NCBI GenBank assembly: GCA_039583875.1
Contig: CM077166.1
Span: 85,682,564-85,746,563, forward strand
Source of the DNA: Platanthera guangdongensis
Taxonomy: Eukaryota > Streptophyta > Magnoliopsida > Asparagales > Orchidaceae
DNA length: 64,000 bases
Direction: 5' to 3'
Part shown: positions 22,846 to 34,489 of the stretch, one piece after another
Position numbering within the stretch: position 1 is the stretch's first letter
How the letters are laid out: every line of letters starts with the position of its first letter
Notes under the pieces: generated by a model
What the model saw: the letters and a program-made list of their open reading frames with translations, nothing else
What the model was told of the DNA's origin: nothing
Database searches by the model: none
Translations under genes and position numbers: made by a program

Positions 22846-24921
22846 TCACTTGTTTTTGACCCAGTTTACCTTGGGCCTAGGTTGATAACCTTTAAATTCA
22901 GAAATGAAAGATATCCCTGGCTGACTCTGATATCCTTCAGGATGATATATCCTTGGAGGTATAATCCATTCAGTATAAGGGTTAAAGGTTTGGGATGAAG
23001 AACCCTTAGGGTTCAATTTTGACTTGCCCTTAAAAAAAATTCCAGAACTCTGACCTCTGTTCGACGATCTTGGAGCTGCGTTCGACGATCGTGGGTCCGA
23101 TCGTCGAGCTCCGTTCGACGGTCGACTATGGCTGAGGTCAGGTATATGGGATCGTCGAGCAGCGTTCGACGATCTTGGCTGAGATCGTCGATCAGCGTTC
23201 GACGATTTGTCCTGAGATCGTCGAGCTGCGTTCGGCGATCGTCGATCTTCATTCGGCGATCGTCGATCTCCGTTCGACGATTTGTGCTGGACTTTAGTTT
23301 TTTGAGGCAGATCAGAATTTTTCCTGGCAACCTCTACAACTCCCTTTCCCTTGTCAGAAATGAACTTGATAGGGGTTGTTAGAACAATAGGTTGGCTGGA
23401 TGAGGCACCCAAGCCCAGTGTACTGTTGAATCTTGAGTTCACTGTGCTTGTGATGTCCATCAGCTTGATGCTTCTCCCATTGAGAGATTCTTCAAGCTTC
23501 TTGGCCTCAGAGAGCTCACTCTTCAGTGAAGCTATCTGTTCCCTATAGTTCTCCAACTCCTGAGAGAGTTTGAGGTTTTCTGATTTTAAAGCATTTTGTT
23601 CAGATAATTGATTTCTGAGAGAGATGATCTCTTTCTCAGACTTTAGCAGGTCTAAACATAGTGCTTTAAATTCAAGTTTAAAATCTTCTGAAGTGAAATC
23701 AAAAGAGCTGATTACCTGATCTTCTTCAGGTTGAGTCTCTGAGTCTGACTCTGACTTCTCTTCCTCTGAGTTGTGTTGTGAGGCATTGATTGCCATCATG
23801 CAGAACTCCTTTTCCTCTGCATCGTCCTCATCATCACTTGAGCTGGAAGAGGCTTCTGACTCCTCTTCAGTCTCACTCCAGGATTCACCAACAAATCCTT
23901 TCCTTGTATGCTTATTTCTGCTGGAGGAAGGTTTGCTATTTCCATTCCTTTTGGAGTCCTTCTCCTTTCTTCTTTCTTTTCTGTCCCTTCTATCCTTGTT
24001 CTTGTTTTCTGGACAGTCAGGAACCATATGCCCTGGTTTCCTGCAACCAAAGCAAATAATGTCTTTGCTATTGCCAATGGACTTGTCATACCTTGGCTTA
24101 TCCTGCTCCTTGTATGATCTTCTTCTGAAGTCCTTTTTGGCCATCTTATAGAATCTTTTGGCCAACAAGCTGAGAAGTTCATCATTGGCTGTTCCTTTTT
24201 CTTCAGGCAGATCCTCAGTTGCCTTGAATGCTATAGTCTTCTCCTTTCTTGTGGCTGGTGAAGCAGCCTTCTGTTCTTCTTCTCTGTTCTTGATGAGTAG
24301 CTCATAAGATTTGAGCTTACCCAACAAGGCTTCAGTGGTGATCTCATTCAGGCTTCTGGCATCTTTAATTGGCTAGATTCTTGAATCCCAAGTGCTGGGG
24401 AAGCACATTAGGATCTTGTCATTAAGTTCTGTCAGTGAGATCTCTTTGTCTAATGTCCTCAGTTCACTGACAATTAGACTCAGTCTGTTGTACATTTCTC
24501 CCACTGACTCAGTTTCTCCCTTCTTGAAGTTCTCATATTGGGAGATGAGATGGGATCTTCTGTCCTTTCTCTCATCAGCTGATCCTGAAACTATTTCTGA
24601 GAGCTTGTCCCAGATCTCCTTGGCTGAATTACATTCAACTACCTTCTGAAAAATGTCATCTGACATTGTCTGAGCTAGAATGTTCATTGCCTTGGCATCA
24701 GCTACTTTCCACTTTTTGATGTCAGCATCTATTCCTGATGGAGGTGGAACAACATTTGTGCTTGTGCTCTCTGGAGGTCTTGGACACACTGTCAAAACAG
24801 AATTAAAAATATCTTCGTCAATAGAATTCATGTAGAGTTTAATCCTTGTTTTCCAAAGTGCAAACTTTGATAGATTGTACACTGGAGGTCTGGTGCTAGC
24901 ATAATCTTTGTTTTGGGCCAT
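22846..24921 (-). pseudogene. gag: S2 gag with one internal TAG
   Basis: The ATG at 24921 starts MAQNKDYAS and the frame ends at TGA (22846-22848), 691 codons. It encodes the capsid/nucleocapsid polyprotein that packages element RNA. The N-terminal UBN2-type capsid region (FALWKTRIKLYM, SAKEIWDKL, LISQYENFKKGE) is followed by the knuckle CFGCRKPGHMVPDC near 24050, an acidic Ser/Glu region, a coiled coil (about 23680-23450) and an Arg/Ser/Asn-rich repeat region (23050-23285) whose DNA is a palindrome cluster. The only disabling change is a TAG at 24373-24375 after STWDSRI, explainable as CAG to TAG. Pol follows in the +1 frame. Confidence 0.88.
23050..23285. repeat. LTR-type palindromes inside S2 gag coding sequence
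   Basis: A run of ATCGTCGA...TTCGACGAT units, of the same family as those in the S2 LTR, lies inside the gag frame. On the coding strand they spell RRSPN, RRSQ and SSNAARRS-like peptides. Other minus-strand frames also stay open across it (NRRTEIDDRR-like peptides), as expected from a short repeated unit. Confidence 0.85.
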
Positions 24922-25037
24922 GATTTGTGCAAGCTAAATCTAATAATAAAATACAAAAGAAGGATCTAGTTTGGGATCTTGGGGTTCAGGTGTTAGCCTG
25001 TACAACCAAACAGATATGGTATGATTAACCAACCTCG
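24922..25037 (-). other. S2 leader between PBS and gag
   Basis: A short AT-rich untranslated leader of 116 bp. I see no further feature in it. Confidence 0.6.
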
Positions 25038-25050
25038 CTCTGATACCAAT
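25038..25050 (-). other. S2 primer binding site
   Basis: Minus strand ATTGGTATCAGAG abuts the 5' LTR and matches the initiator tRNA-Met site of plant Copia elements. Confidence 0.85.
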
Positions 25051-26625
25051 TGAAAGGAGAAACTAGATCTGATATACTCTAAAGGGGGGGGGTGAATAGA
25101 GTATATGGTGCTTTTTAAAATACAAAGAAAAACTTTTGCAAAGCTTTACAACAATTGTTGTAATGAGTGTAAGCAGGGAAGCAGAAGTAAAACTAATCAC
25201 AAAACTAAGCTATGCAGAAATTAAACACAAGAAAATCTAGGTCAGAAACAAAAAGAAAACATGCAGAACCAGATGACACAAGGAAATATAGTGGTTCCCC
25301 AACTTGGGTACATCCACTCTTCTACCACCCTAGGTAGGAATCCACTGCAGGATGAGTTGATCAGGTGTCCTGGGCACCAATGAGCTTTTGATAAGGTGCT
25401 CAAAAACCAAATCAGGTTTTTTGATCAGGTGTCTTGCCACCAATGAGCTTTTGACAAGGTGCTCAAAAACCAGATTCAAACTTTTGAAGGGAGTTTGAAA
25501 AACCCTTTACAGAGAGGGGGTTGAGAGAGTTATGACAGTCTTCTCTTTTCTCAATCAACTGAGAAGACTAAGTGGATTGATTTCAAAGCTCCCCCTGAGT
25601 CCTTGATCTTCAGGAAGATGAGCTTTGCTGAGGGTGATAGGCCTTCAAAGATAGATCTCCAGCAAAAGATGATTTCAGCAAGCTGAAATGTTGAGTGTCT
25701 GGAGTCTTGAAATGATGTTGGCCTTGAACACTTTGAAAGCTGAAGAGATCTGAAGAATGTTTGAAAGCTTGATCTCTTCTTGATGAGTGTTCTTCTGAAT
25801 TCTTGCTGACAGAATATTTTTCAGAGTCTCTGTATATTGAGAGGTGTCCTATTCTTGTCAATCTCCTTCTGTTCTTGTCTATTCTCTGTCTTTATTCAAA
25901 AACATTCTATCTTTTATTCTCTGAGTCTGAATAGAATATTACTCTGTCAAAGATAGCCGTTGGTCTGCATTGATTACAGCCTTAATTGCATAATCTGTTC
26001 TGAAGGAAAGTCCACTGAATTGTTCCTTGAAAAATTCCTTGAAACTTGCTCCAGAAGTAAATGAAAACGGCTGGCAGATCTTCTGAATTAAATGCAGAAT
26101 AACTTCTATCTGATTTGAATTTGAATTCTGAAAGATAACTGAAATCATCGAACTGAGCTCTGCTATCGTCGAGCTGAGCTCAGCGAACTAGAAAATGCAA
26201 GCAGCAAAGAAATCGTCGATCTGAGCTCAAGAATCGTCGAACTGAGCTCAGAGATAAGGATCCAGTGCAGAGTCAAAATCGTCGACCTGAGCTCAGCGAC
26301 ATTGAGAAGTTGAGCTCAGCGATCGTCGACCAGAGCTCGACGATATTATGAGGTTTGAGCTCAGCGATCGTCGAATGGAGCTCGACGATCTGTCAATAGT
26401 TGAGCTAGACGATCGTCGACCGGAGTTCGACGAAACGTCGTGCTGAGCTCGACGATTTGGACTTAGTCTCCAGAAAAACTTGGGTCTTCAGGGCAACTTC
26501 CAATCCTAGCCTTCTAACCCTTAGACTCAATTCTAATTGACCTATTAAGCTATACAGAAGGTCAAAACACAGATTCCTAGAGACATAGTGATCCTGACCC
26601 AAATTAGTAATAGGGTGTTCCAACA
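25051..26625 (-). repeat. S2 5' LTR (1575 bp)
   Basis: Near-identical partner of 14407-15978, ending next to the PBS at 25050 and flanked outside by tagat. The ATCGTCGA / TCGACGAT palindrome half-sites with intervening GAGCTC lie at about 26145-26450, that is 175-480 bp from the LTR start. I see no convincing TATA box. Confidence 0.92.
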
Positions 26626-26630
26626 TAGAT

Positions 26631-27881
26631 CCAAACACTCGTAGGTGCTTTATACTGGGCTTCACCTCAAAAAATACCTCATATGTACTCGTCACATTGA
26701 TCGGACTAAGAGGCATCTGATTGATGACTTGTGCCACACAGGCCATCCCTTCTGCCCAAAAAGCCTTGGGAATGCCTTTGCACTGAAGCGAACACTTGCA
26801 GGTCTTCGTCAAAAGACGGATCATCCGAACTACAACATCACCTTGCTGTGAAGTATTTCCACGAGAAAGCTCCCTTTGGATCCCATGCTTTCTGCAAAAG
26901 TTTGAGAACTCGGTGGAGACGAACTCACCACCGATGCTTGTCCTCAACTTGTTGATCTGCAGGCCAAGCTGGCCTTCCACAAGCTTCTTGAACTCCACAA
27001 ACAAGTGGAACATGTTCGACTTCTCCTTCATGAAGTATACCCAAGTATACTTCAAATAGTCATGAACCAATATCAGCATGTACCTACTATCTCCAAGACT
27101 GGCGGTGACGGTCGGTCCAATCAGAGCACAATGGACAACCTCCAAATGTGCTTTACATCCAGACTGTGCCTTATCAACCGTAAAGCGATAAGCTTCACCA
27201 TGCTGACATCTCGCGCATCCCTGACCATCGCCATAGGATGACAATCTAGGCAAGCCTCGTACGAGTCTTCTTACTGCCACTTCTTTCAGCTTGTCAATCC
27301 CTATATGCTCTAGTCTTTCATGCCAGATAGCCACACTATCACTGACCTTCATTCGATCTGCACCTGAACTTGTCGATGACCCAACTAAGTCCTTCTCCTT
27401 ACCTCCAACATGAGATACGTTCCCCGAGAGCATGACAACCTTGCACTCCTTCCTGAGGTGACCATGCTGCTTGCATCTATAGCACCTTGGTCCTTCCTTA
27501 CTATTCATATCACGCCTAGGAGAACCACTCCTTTCTTGCTGATATGAAGTAGAAGGACCATCCTCTGCAGCAACCTTCACCTACTTATTGAACAACCCAT
27601 CAAGGGAAGTCCAAGCCTAAGCAGCTGACTGACATCCACTAATGTGGTCCAAGAGCTCCGATGAGATCACCTGATTGAGAATAGACTCTGCTTTCTCATT
27701 TGTCTCCTTCCAAGATCTCATCTCTCAGGATTGCCAGCAATAACCTCTTGTCTTTCTGCTCCGCATACCACCTCCCAAAGGTCCTCGTCAAGAAGAAAGC
27801 TCCCATATAATACTTCCACCTCTCAAAGTTTGTATCTATAAGGAGTTCAATTCGAAGACTACTTGCATCTTCCACTGCCAT
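26631..27881 (-). pseudogene. pol: C2 gag and integrase remnants
   Basis: An ATG at 27881 starts a Copia Gag N-terminus (ERWKYYMGAFF). After a gap comes the knuckle CYRCKQHGHLRKEC, then directly the pre-integrase region (IWHERLEHIGIDKL), so the protease active site is deleted. The integrase has lost two catalytic positions: VHCALIGP and LRTSIGGEF stand where Asp is expected, while VHDYLKYTW keeps its Asp. The reading frame runs on past 26630 into the S2 LTR (to about 26405); those C-terminal residues are not C2 protein. Confidence 0.75.
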
Positions 27882-27954
27882 GGATCTACCACTTGTTCCC
27901 TCTTCACAAGAGCAACAACCACTTCAGTTGATCACTTCTAATCCACTCGAAACA

Positions 27955-27967
27955 CCCTCTAATACCT
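27955..27967 (-). other. C2 primer binding site (degenerate)
   Basis: Minus strand AGGTATTAGAGGG follows the LTR end and resembles the Copia site TGGTATCAGAGC with mismatches. It supports the LTR boundary at 27968. Confidence 0.5.
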
Positions 27968-28924
27968 TGTTGAATTTTTCTGATCTTGGAGTGAGCAAGG
28001 GTTATCTCAACTAAGTTAGTTATAACCAGAAACACATGCAGCAACAAGAGTATTTATTGATTAACAACTAACTTCTTTTCAAGGCGAGACATACATGGCG
28101 AGACATGATTCACCAAAACTATCACAGCGAAAGCAGAGACAATTATAAAGACAAGTCAACACAAGCCGCACGAATTCAAACACGAAGCCTCTGATCTACT
28201 GCTATGGAGTTCGCACAATCCGTCAGTTTTCCAGACCGCAACCCCAGCCGTATGGACTACCCGTTATTCCAATGCTAAGCTCTAACCGCTGATCTGCAAG
28301 CCGTCTGACCGCGAGATCGCCTAGCCGCCAGACCACACAAGCTGTGAAGCTGAACTGAACAGGCCGCCTGACGCTGGAGACTTATTGAACCCTGAATACA
28401 AGTTGCCAAAGAGAAAACTGTTTAGTTGCTTTCCGTGACCTACTATTTGCCGCTAGTTTCTTAACCGCAGAGTCTGCATTGTCCTGGCTTTCTAGCGCTA
28501 TCCGCACAACCTACACAGCACAAACCGGTCAACTCTATCAAACAGCGCAGATACTAAAATCCAATCCGCAACAACTGTTGGCGGGCTCACTTTCTGTTCA
28601 TTCATTTTTTTATTCCTGATGTGACATGTGTCCTATTTATAGGCACGATGAGGATTATGGTCACTGCCCTAGCCGATAGGATCATCGCCACATCCCGTAG
28701 CAAGAACAAGTCTCCGCAAACCACGGATATATTCTAGTCTGCCGCGACCTGTAGAGTATAGCCAGTCCGCCTAGACTTCACCAAGACTGCCACAGCCAAA
28801 CTCTGCAACAACTATCCGCTTATCCGCAGACACAGCTCCAGTCCGCTTATATCAAGCCCACAGCCTCGCCACATGGAAAATGCCGGACTCAGCGGACACA
28901 GCTCCAGTCTGCTTGTACTACGGA
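27968..28924 (-). repeat. C2 5' LTR, truncated by T1
   Basis: This matches the first about 960 bp (plus-strand direction) of 11665-13407, including TGTTGAA at the end and a shared TATA region. At 28925 it switches abruptly to the TGTAACGCC start of T1. The missing remainder presumably lies to the right of the T1/T2 block. Confidence 0.8.
28633..28642 (-). promoter_or_regulatory. C2 LTR TATA box
   Basis: The minus strand reads CTATAAATAG. The same place in the other LTR copy (about 12351-12360) has lost the motif. The AGTCCGC half-site cluster lies upstream of it. Confidence 0.5.
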
Positions 28925-31328
28925 TGTAACGCCCCGAAACTTAAAGGAGCGACGGGTGACTTTTTGGGCCAGTTTTGGGTTCTGGCAGGAGGCACACGGC
29001 CTGGGACACGGGCGTGTCCCAGGGCATGTCAGGCTTGTGTCGTTGAGCTGGTCGAAAGGTCGACGATTTTGAAGTCGACGATCGTCGAGTAGAGAACACG
29101 GCCTGCGACACGGGCGTGTCGCAGGGCGTGTCCAGGCCGTGTCGACGATCGACCCAGGGTGTCGACGAATTTCACTCGATGTTATGTCGAGACAGGGCAC
29201 ACGGCATGCGACATGGGCGTGTCAACCCGTGTCGACACTCAGCCCGCGAAGTCAAAACTGCGCTCGATGAAGTGTCGAGACATGGCACACGGCCTGCGAC
29301 ATGGGCGTATCGCAGGATGTGTCGACCCGTGTCGACACTCATCCCGGGGAGTCGACATTTTGCTCTCGACGATGTGTAGAGACAAGGCACACGGCCTAGG
29401 ACACGGGCGTGTCCAAGGCCGTGTCATCAGGTCGACGATCTTCGCTCAACGAAGTGTCGAGTGTCGAGACCATGTACACGGCCTGGAGCCCAGGCATGTT
29501 GAGGTAGACACGGGTAAGGACACGGGCGTGTCCTATAACCCGTGCAGTGCTCGGGTTGTTTTCGGGATAAATCGATGGGGGTACACGGCTGGCCACACGG
29601 CCGTGTCAGGTGGAAAATAGGCGTGTCAGCTCGAACACGGGCGTGTTCGATACCCGTGTGTTATTCCAGGCACGTCGATTTTGACGGCAAATGAGGCACA
29701 CGGCCCTGGACACGGGCATGTGCCAGGCCGTGTGCGGCCCAGATTGGACATTTCAGTCCCGAATCAAAGCCGTTCATTTCTGTATTTTGGGATCCAATGG
29801 CTGAGGGTTGTTCCTGATGAGATATACCCGGGATTGGACTTAAAAACCCTCACTTTTCATGAGTGGTTATCTTTCTAAAAGCTTAGAGAGAGAGGAGAGC
29901 CAAGGAAGGAAGAAGAAGCTAGATCCGACCATTGGAGCTTCGAAGCTCCAAATCGCGAGCCGACTCCGAATCCACGGAGGCAAAGCTAGTGTGGTGATTT
30001 TCATCCGCTTACTTTTCCATGACGCAAAAGAAAAACTCAAGGGTAACGATTCTCTTCTTGATCATGAGTAGCTCTCCTTCTTTGCATAGGAAGCCCGCTC
30101 TCACGAGTTTGTAGTGAGTTGGAGGCATTCCTTCGGGTAGATATGTGAAGTCCCCGTTATTTAGAGTCCGTAAGCGAGAACGGAGATAGGCATGATGTGT
30201 GAAGCCTACCAGGACATGTTGGTCTGAATCTGTGATGTTGCATTGCATAAATGCCGGAGAAGACTCTGTGCTATTGATTGTTTTTCGGGTTTTCTACACG
30301 GTAGATTGCAATAGGGAGCCTTGGGGACTAACCCTAAGGTGCACCCGGAAAACTGGGCCGACGCGTGATCTTGCCAACATGGAGGCCTAAGAGCCAACTT
30401 GAACATAACTGAGTTATGTGAAATTGTGTGATGAAAATGGGACTCGGGAGAAGTTTGACCTGCGCATATGGCTTAAATTGTCGTTGCGACATGAGCACGG
30501 GTTAGATGGAACCGTACCCACTTCTATGTCATTCAGTTTAAAGAGACCTAAAGTTACGTGGCACTTGTCGTTGGCATAAATGAGGGTCTTCGGCGGTCTA
30601 TGGCTTAAATTGACGTGACCCATGTCGGGAAGACAAATTGCTCATGTGTTTGGCCGTCAAAGTGGCGGTGGTGGGTCCGGAATGTCTATGGCTTTAACTG
30701 ATGTGACATTGACCGGTTAACCGAGAATGTGCCCTGAGTGCACGGGGTGTGTGGCCGTGTGAGCCTACGCATGTGATGAAATGAATATTATTATAATGCT
30801 CTCTTATGCTAATGAAATGCAGGGAAGGAGCATCGCCGCCCCGAGTTGGGGGAGGGATCGTTATAATTTGGTCAGCATTGCTGACCGTTGCCTTGTTTTG
30901 CCACCGTGCGGTGGTTTGTTGCTTGCAGGTGATGCTGGACCAAGAGGTCAATAGCGAGCTAAAGCCCAATTTGCGAAGCCGGCCCTCGAAGACCTAATTG
31001 GAGGGTTTACTGTTTTATTCATGCATGACCATCTTGTGTGTCGTGGTTTGTAAAACATGTAATATGAAGTGAACAATTTTGTAAGGCCTTAAGGCTTGTA
31101 CTGGTGTATGTTTAACATTCCTATTTGGTACTAGTTGACATTCATGCTTTAGTGCTGGGTTCTTTATTGCAACTTATATAAACTTCTTCCGCTAGAATGC
31201 TCTATGTAGGACGTTATGATTGGTTGGATGGTTTCCATGCGTAACCACTCGGTCTGTCTGTGGCATACGACGTCGGGCCCCTGCCAGACCTACTGTTATA
31301 TGCTATGCGACGGATAGGGGGTGTTACA
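28925..31328 (+). repeat. T1 5' LTR (2404 bp)
   Basis: Bounded by TGTAACGCC and GGTGTTACA, next to the PBS. Its first about 820 bp hold many hairpin-forming CACGG/CGTGTC units, for example GGCCTGCGACAC with its complement (28990-29745). No canonical TATA box is seen; a TTAAAAA near 29840 is a weak candidate. It has high similarity to T2 LTR segments 53498-54755 and 63405-64000, in inverted orientation. Confidence 0.9.
28990..29745. repeat. CACACGG/CGTGTC hairpin cluster in T1 LTR
   Basis: Repeated CACACGGCC, GACACGGGCGTGTC and GTGTCGAC modules form many short palindromes. Because the modules are GC-rich with few stops, several frames look open, but no protein is supported. The same cluster occurs in T2 at about 36400-37060 and 63740-64000. 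Confidence 0.85.
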
Positions 31329-31329
31329 A

Positions 31330-31342
31330 TTTGGTATCAGAC
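31330..31342 (+). other. T1 primer binding site
   Basis: TTTGGTATCAGAC follows the LTR end within two bases and resembles the initiator tRNA-Met site. The T2 counterpart at 53485-53497 is the same in inverted orientation. The leader from here to about 31554 has no supported gene; a pyrimidine-poor CACTATAG before the Gag frame is shared with T2 and may be a splice acceptor. Confidence 0.75.
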
Positions 31343-31554
31343 TACTGGTTTTGGTCGGGCTTAAAATGAATTCGTGGGTGAATTCTTTTTAAGGGGTGGT
31401 GAGCACATTGTGTGCGTCATCGTTAATAACGGTAAAAGAACCCATGAATGACCACTTAGGAATTAAAATACACGTGTTTGAGGAACCTGCATGTTCCTAT
31501 AATTGTTGTTCGCAATTTTATTTGGTCGCTTAACGGTGTTTAGTAGCACTATAG

Positions 31555-32469
31555 GTGCCCGGAAGCGGTGCTGGACCGCCAGAATGTCCGGTTTCTGAGG
31601 AGCATAGTGCACCCGGTGAGGTGTTTGGGACTCCTCCTTCATATGAAACCGTTAGAAGGATCGTCGAAGCAGTGTTAGCTGTGATGGGTACACAGCTTGG
31701 AGGAAATGTACAACCCTGCGCCCCTGTTGTGGCTTCAACGCCGGTGGGCGTGATGTAGCAGATGAGCTTTGGTAGACCATCGGGGCAGCAGCTGAATATG
31801 CATTTAGTGCAGGTAGCACACACAGTTGAGGAATATTTGCAAGCATTTCTTATGATAAGTCACTACCCATGCTTCGAGTTGGATAATGAGCAAGATACAG
31901 TCGATAGATTTTATAATGGCCTGCGCGCCGAGTTACGAGTTCTACTGCTAGGACCAAAGTTATTGGGATTCCGATCCTTCGCGGAATCAGCTAGATCTTT
32001 GGAGGCAGATTTGAGGAAGACCCTCCCGATGCCAGCGACCATGGTATCGAACTATACAAGCCCCATAAGGGTTGCATCCGTTGGAATGCTGGAGAAAGGG
32101 GCTATGACATCGACTAGCAAAGCTACTTACACATGTTTTACTTGTGGTAAGAAAGGGCACTTTGCCCGAGACTATTGGAAAGGTGCTCAAAAGGCCAATA
32201 AAGCTATGTCAGGAGTAGTCAAGGACTTTAGTGCAAAGGAGACGGCATTCAAAATGCCGAACACCTCAAAGGCTGGTTACCGTAGGCGGTATAAGAAGGC
32301 TTGGACTTCGGGTCCAGCCCCCTGTGCTGGTGCTTCTGGGGTGACTACGGGTCGAACCCCGAGCGCATGTTTCACTTATAGAAAACTGGGGCACTTTGCC
32401 CGAGACTGCTGGAGCGGGCGTCCCAAGTCCGAGAAGAATCATGCCGTCGTAAGGGCAGGTATGGTTTAA
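31555..32469 (+). pseudogene. gag: T1 gag, core deleted, two degenerate knuckles
   Basis: The N-terminal piece (GPPECPVSEEHSAPG, VEAVLAVMGTQ) aligns with T2 gag, then a TAG (31759-31761) and loss of the capsid core. The frame resumes at the C-terminal capsid part (VEEYLQAFLMISHY, VDRFYNGLRAELRVL) and carries two knuckles, each with one zinc-ligand Cys replaced by Tyr: CFTCGKKGHFARDY and CFTYRKLGHFARDC. T2 has a single intact copy, so T1 probably underwent duplication then decay. The frame ends at 32467-32469, beside a GTATGG that matches the T2 intron donor position. Confidence 0.8.
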
Positions 32470-32560
32470 AAATAGTTTTGCCTTAAATACTTGTCGCCCT
32501 TGTGCATGTTAGCTTAGAACTACTGGTGCTAAGCTTTATTATGGCTTTACTTTATCTGCG

Positions 32561-34489
32561 AGAGCACCGTTCATTTAGGGAGCTTCGCATTCCTTTATTA
32601 GGAATTTAATTGTGCTTCAGAGTACCTCCTTCGATGGTAAGAGACAAATTGGATGCGTTATAGTCCAATGGTGCTCACTGTGCGCGGGTAGAATTTGTTC
32701 CGCTTAGTTTTGGATTGGGAATCAGGAGTTCGATCTACAATCATCGTTACTTCCGTTGGTGGAGTTCGACGTTATATTTGGCATGGACTGGCTCTCGGAG
32801 CAGCAAGCCTATATAGATTGCGGTAGCAAGGAAGTCAAGCTGGGAGCAAGTCGTGAGATGACCTTTACGGGCTCGAAAAGGGCGAGCAAGACGTTGGTGT
32901 CTGCTCTTCAGGTGGTGAAGGAGGTTCGTGCTGGTGCAGAGCTGTCCTGTACACTAGTGGCGGTTGCAAAGCCGAAGCCCGCGTTGGTTAATATCTCAGT
33001 GGTATCGGAGTACCCTGATGTGTTCCCTAGAGATCTTCCTGGAGCCCCGCCTCAACGGGAGATAGATTTCATGATTGAGCTAGTACCAGGTGCAAAGCCT
33101 GTGTCACGCTCTCCATATTGGCTAGCGCCTAAGTAAATGGCGGGGTTGAAGGTGCAACTGCTAAAAGTTGTTGGAGCAAGGGTATGTGCGTCCAAGTCCT
33201 TCGCCTTGGAGCGCACCGACCCTCTTTATTAAGAAGAAGGACGGAAGCTTGAGGCTATGTATGGATTATCGGGAGCTCAACAAGTTAACAGAAAAGAACA
33301 AGTACCCAATCCCAAGGATTGATGATCTTTTTGATCAGTTGGTCTGGTCGACAGTGTACTCGAAGTTGGATCTCAAGTCTGGGTACTATCAGTGGAGGTT
33401 AAGGGAGAGTGGTATCCCTAAGAAAATGTTCAGTACAAGATACGGGCATTACGAGTTTACGGTCATGCCGTTTGGGCTGACCAATGCGCCGTCAGTGTTC
33501 ATGGATTTGATGAATAGGACCTTCAGTGAGTACTTGGACCATTTTGTGATTGTCTTCATCAACGACATTTTGGTGTACTTGCAGAGTGAGGAAGATCACT
33601 TCAAGCATCTTCTTTTGGTTTTGGAGACGCTAAGGAGGAATCAGTTGTATGCCAAGTTCTCGAAGTGCGAGTTTTGGTCATCCTTAGTGGCGTCCTCGGT
33701 CTTATAGTGAGTGAGGAAGGTATTGCAGTGGATACGGCGAAGATTGTTGCGATACGGGAGTGGCCTGAGCTTTCTACGGTAGCGGGAGTCTGGAGCTTTC
33801 TGGGGCTTGCCGGCTATTACAGGCGCTTCGTAGAGAACTTCTCGCGGATAGTGTTACCCCTCACTACTTTGATGAGGAAGGAGCAGAAGTTCATTTGGAC
33901 GCCGGAGTGCGCGCGAGCTTTTGAGGAGTGAAGTGTCGGTTAACGACGGCGCCTGTGCTGAGTTCGCCATGTGGGACCGAAGGCTATGAGATTTATAGTG
34001 TTGCTTCAGGTAGCGGTTTGGGTTGCGTGCTACTGCAACACGGAAGTGTATTAGCCTATGGCTCGAGACAGCTAAAAGTGCATGAAAGGAACTATCCGGT
34101 CCATGACTTGGAGTTAGCGGCCGTGATTTTTGCCTTAAAGCTTTGGAGACACTATTTGTATGGTGTGAAGATTGTTATCTACACCGATCTTAAGAGCCTG
34201 AAGTATCTGATTGATCAGAAAGATCTGAATATGCGGCAGCGTAGATGGATGGAGTTCTTGGGAGACTATACATTCAAGATCCACTACGTGCCTGGTAAAG
34301 GGAATGCGGTTGCGGACGCATTGAGTCGCCGAGCCCCAGCTCATGCCAAGTGGCTATCGGTGCATGATGAGCGGTTGGTGCGGGAGTTGGAGGCGTTGGG
34401 GATTGTTTGTGTGGATATGCAATCAAGTGCTGAAGCAGTTCTGAATTGGACTGAAGTCCAATATGACCTGGCTGATCGGATTCGGCAGG
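32561..34489 (+). pseudogene. pol: T1 protease, RT and RNase H
   Basis: Protease lost its active site: the T2 motif FDTGASHSF appears here (about 32570-32600) with the Asp-Thr pair replaced by Ile and a stop. FDVIFGMDWLSEQQ follows. RT (33168-33707) has [39 protein letters not shown] and the catalytic box as FINDILVY, where T2 has FIDD. Frame changes occur near 33140-33170, 33690 and 33930. RNase H (33928-34489) has [34 protein letters not shown] and [16 protein letters not shown]. The reading frame ends where an inverted block begins. Confidence 0.85.

Larger units (their letters stand above)
14407..26625 (-). mobile_element. S2: complete Sirevirus-type Ty1/copia element with ORF3
   Basis: This 12.2-kb element has two LTRs of 1572 and 1575 bp that are almost identical by eye, the Met-type PBS, a PPT, and the 5-bp TSD tagat at 14402-14406 and 26626-26630. 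Minus-strand order is gag, pol (protease, integrase, RT, RNase H) and a large extra ORF3 downstream of pol. The extra 3' ORF and long LTRs mark the Sirevirus lineage. It is young, but gag and pol carry four in-frame stops, so it is not autonomous as it stands. It is inserted in C2 pol. Confidence 0.93.
11665..28924 (-). mobile_element. C2: internally deleted Ty1/copia element, split by S2 and T1
   Basis: The LTRs start TGTTGAA and end TTCAACA (3' LTR 11665-13407; 5' LTR from 27968, cut by T1 at 28924). Own sequence is 11665-14406 plus 26631-28924. Between the LTRs only gag remnants, a mutated integrase, the integrase-RT linker and the very end of RNase H survive. Protease and most of RT-RNase H are deleted. 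S2 lies inside with TSD tagat. C2 itself is inserted in A1; its right flank is outside the window. Confidence 0.8.

Noticed and set aside
26405..26625. C-terminal end of the long C2 minus-strand frame
   Set aside because: These residues are translated from the S2 LTR; the same peptide appears at 15758-15978. It is readthrough, not part of C2 protein.
29116..29620. Open frames with RHGLRHARVAGRV-like repeated peptides in several frames (also 36438-37232 and 35522-36205)
   Set aside because: They are by-products of the CACACGG/GTGTCGAC repeat modules in Tekay LTRs. They are open in many frames on both strands and carry no start, context or conservation that supports a gene.
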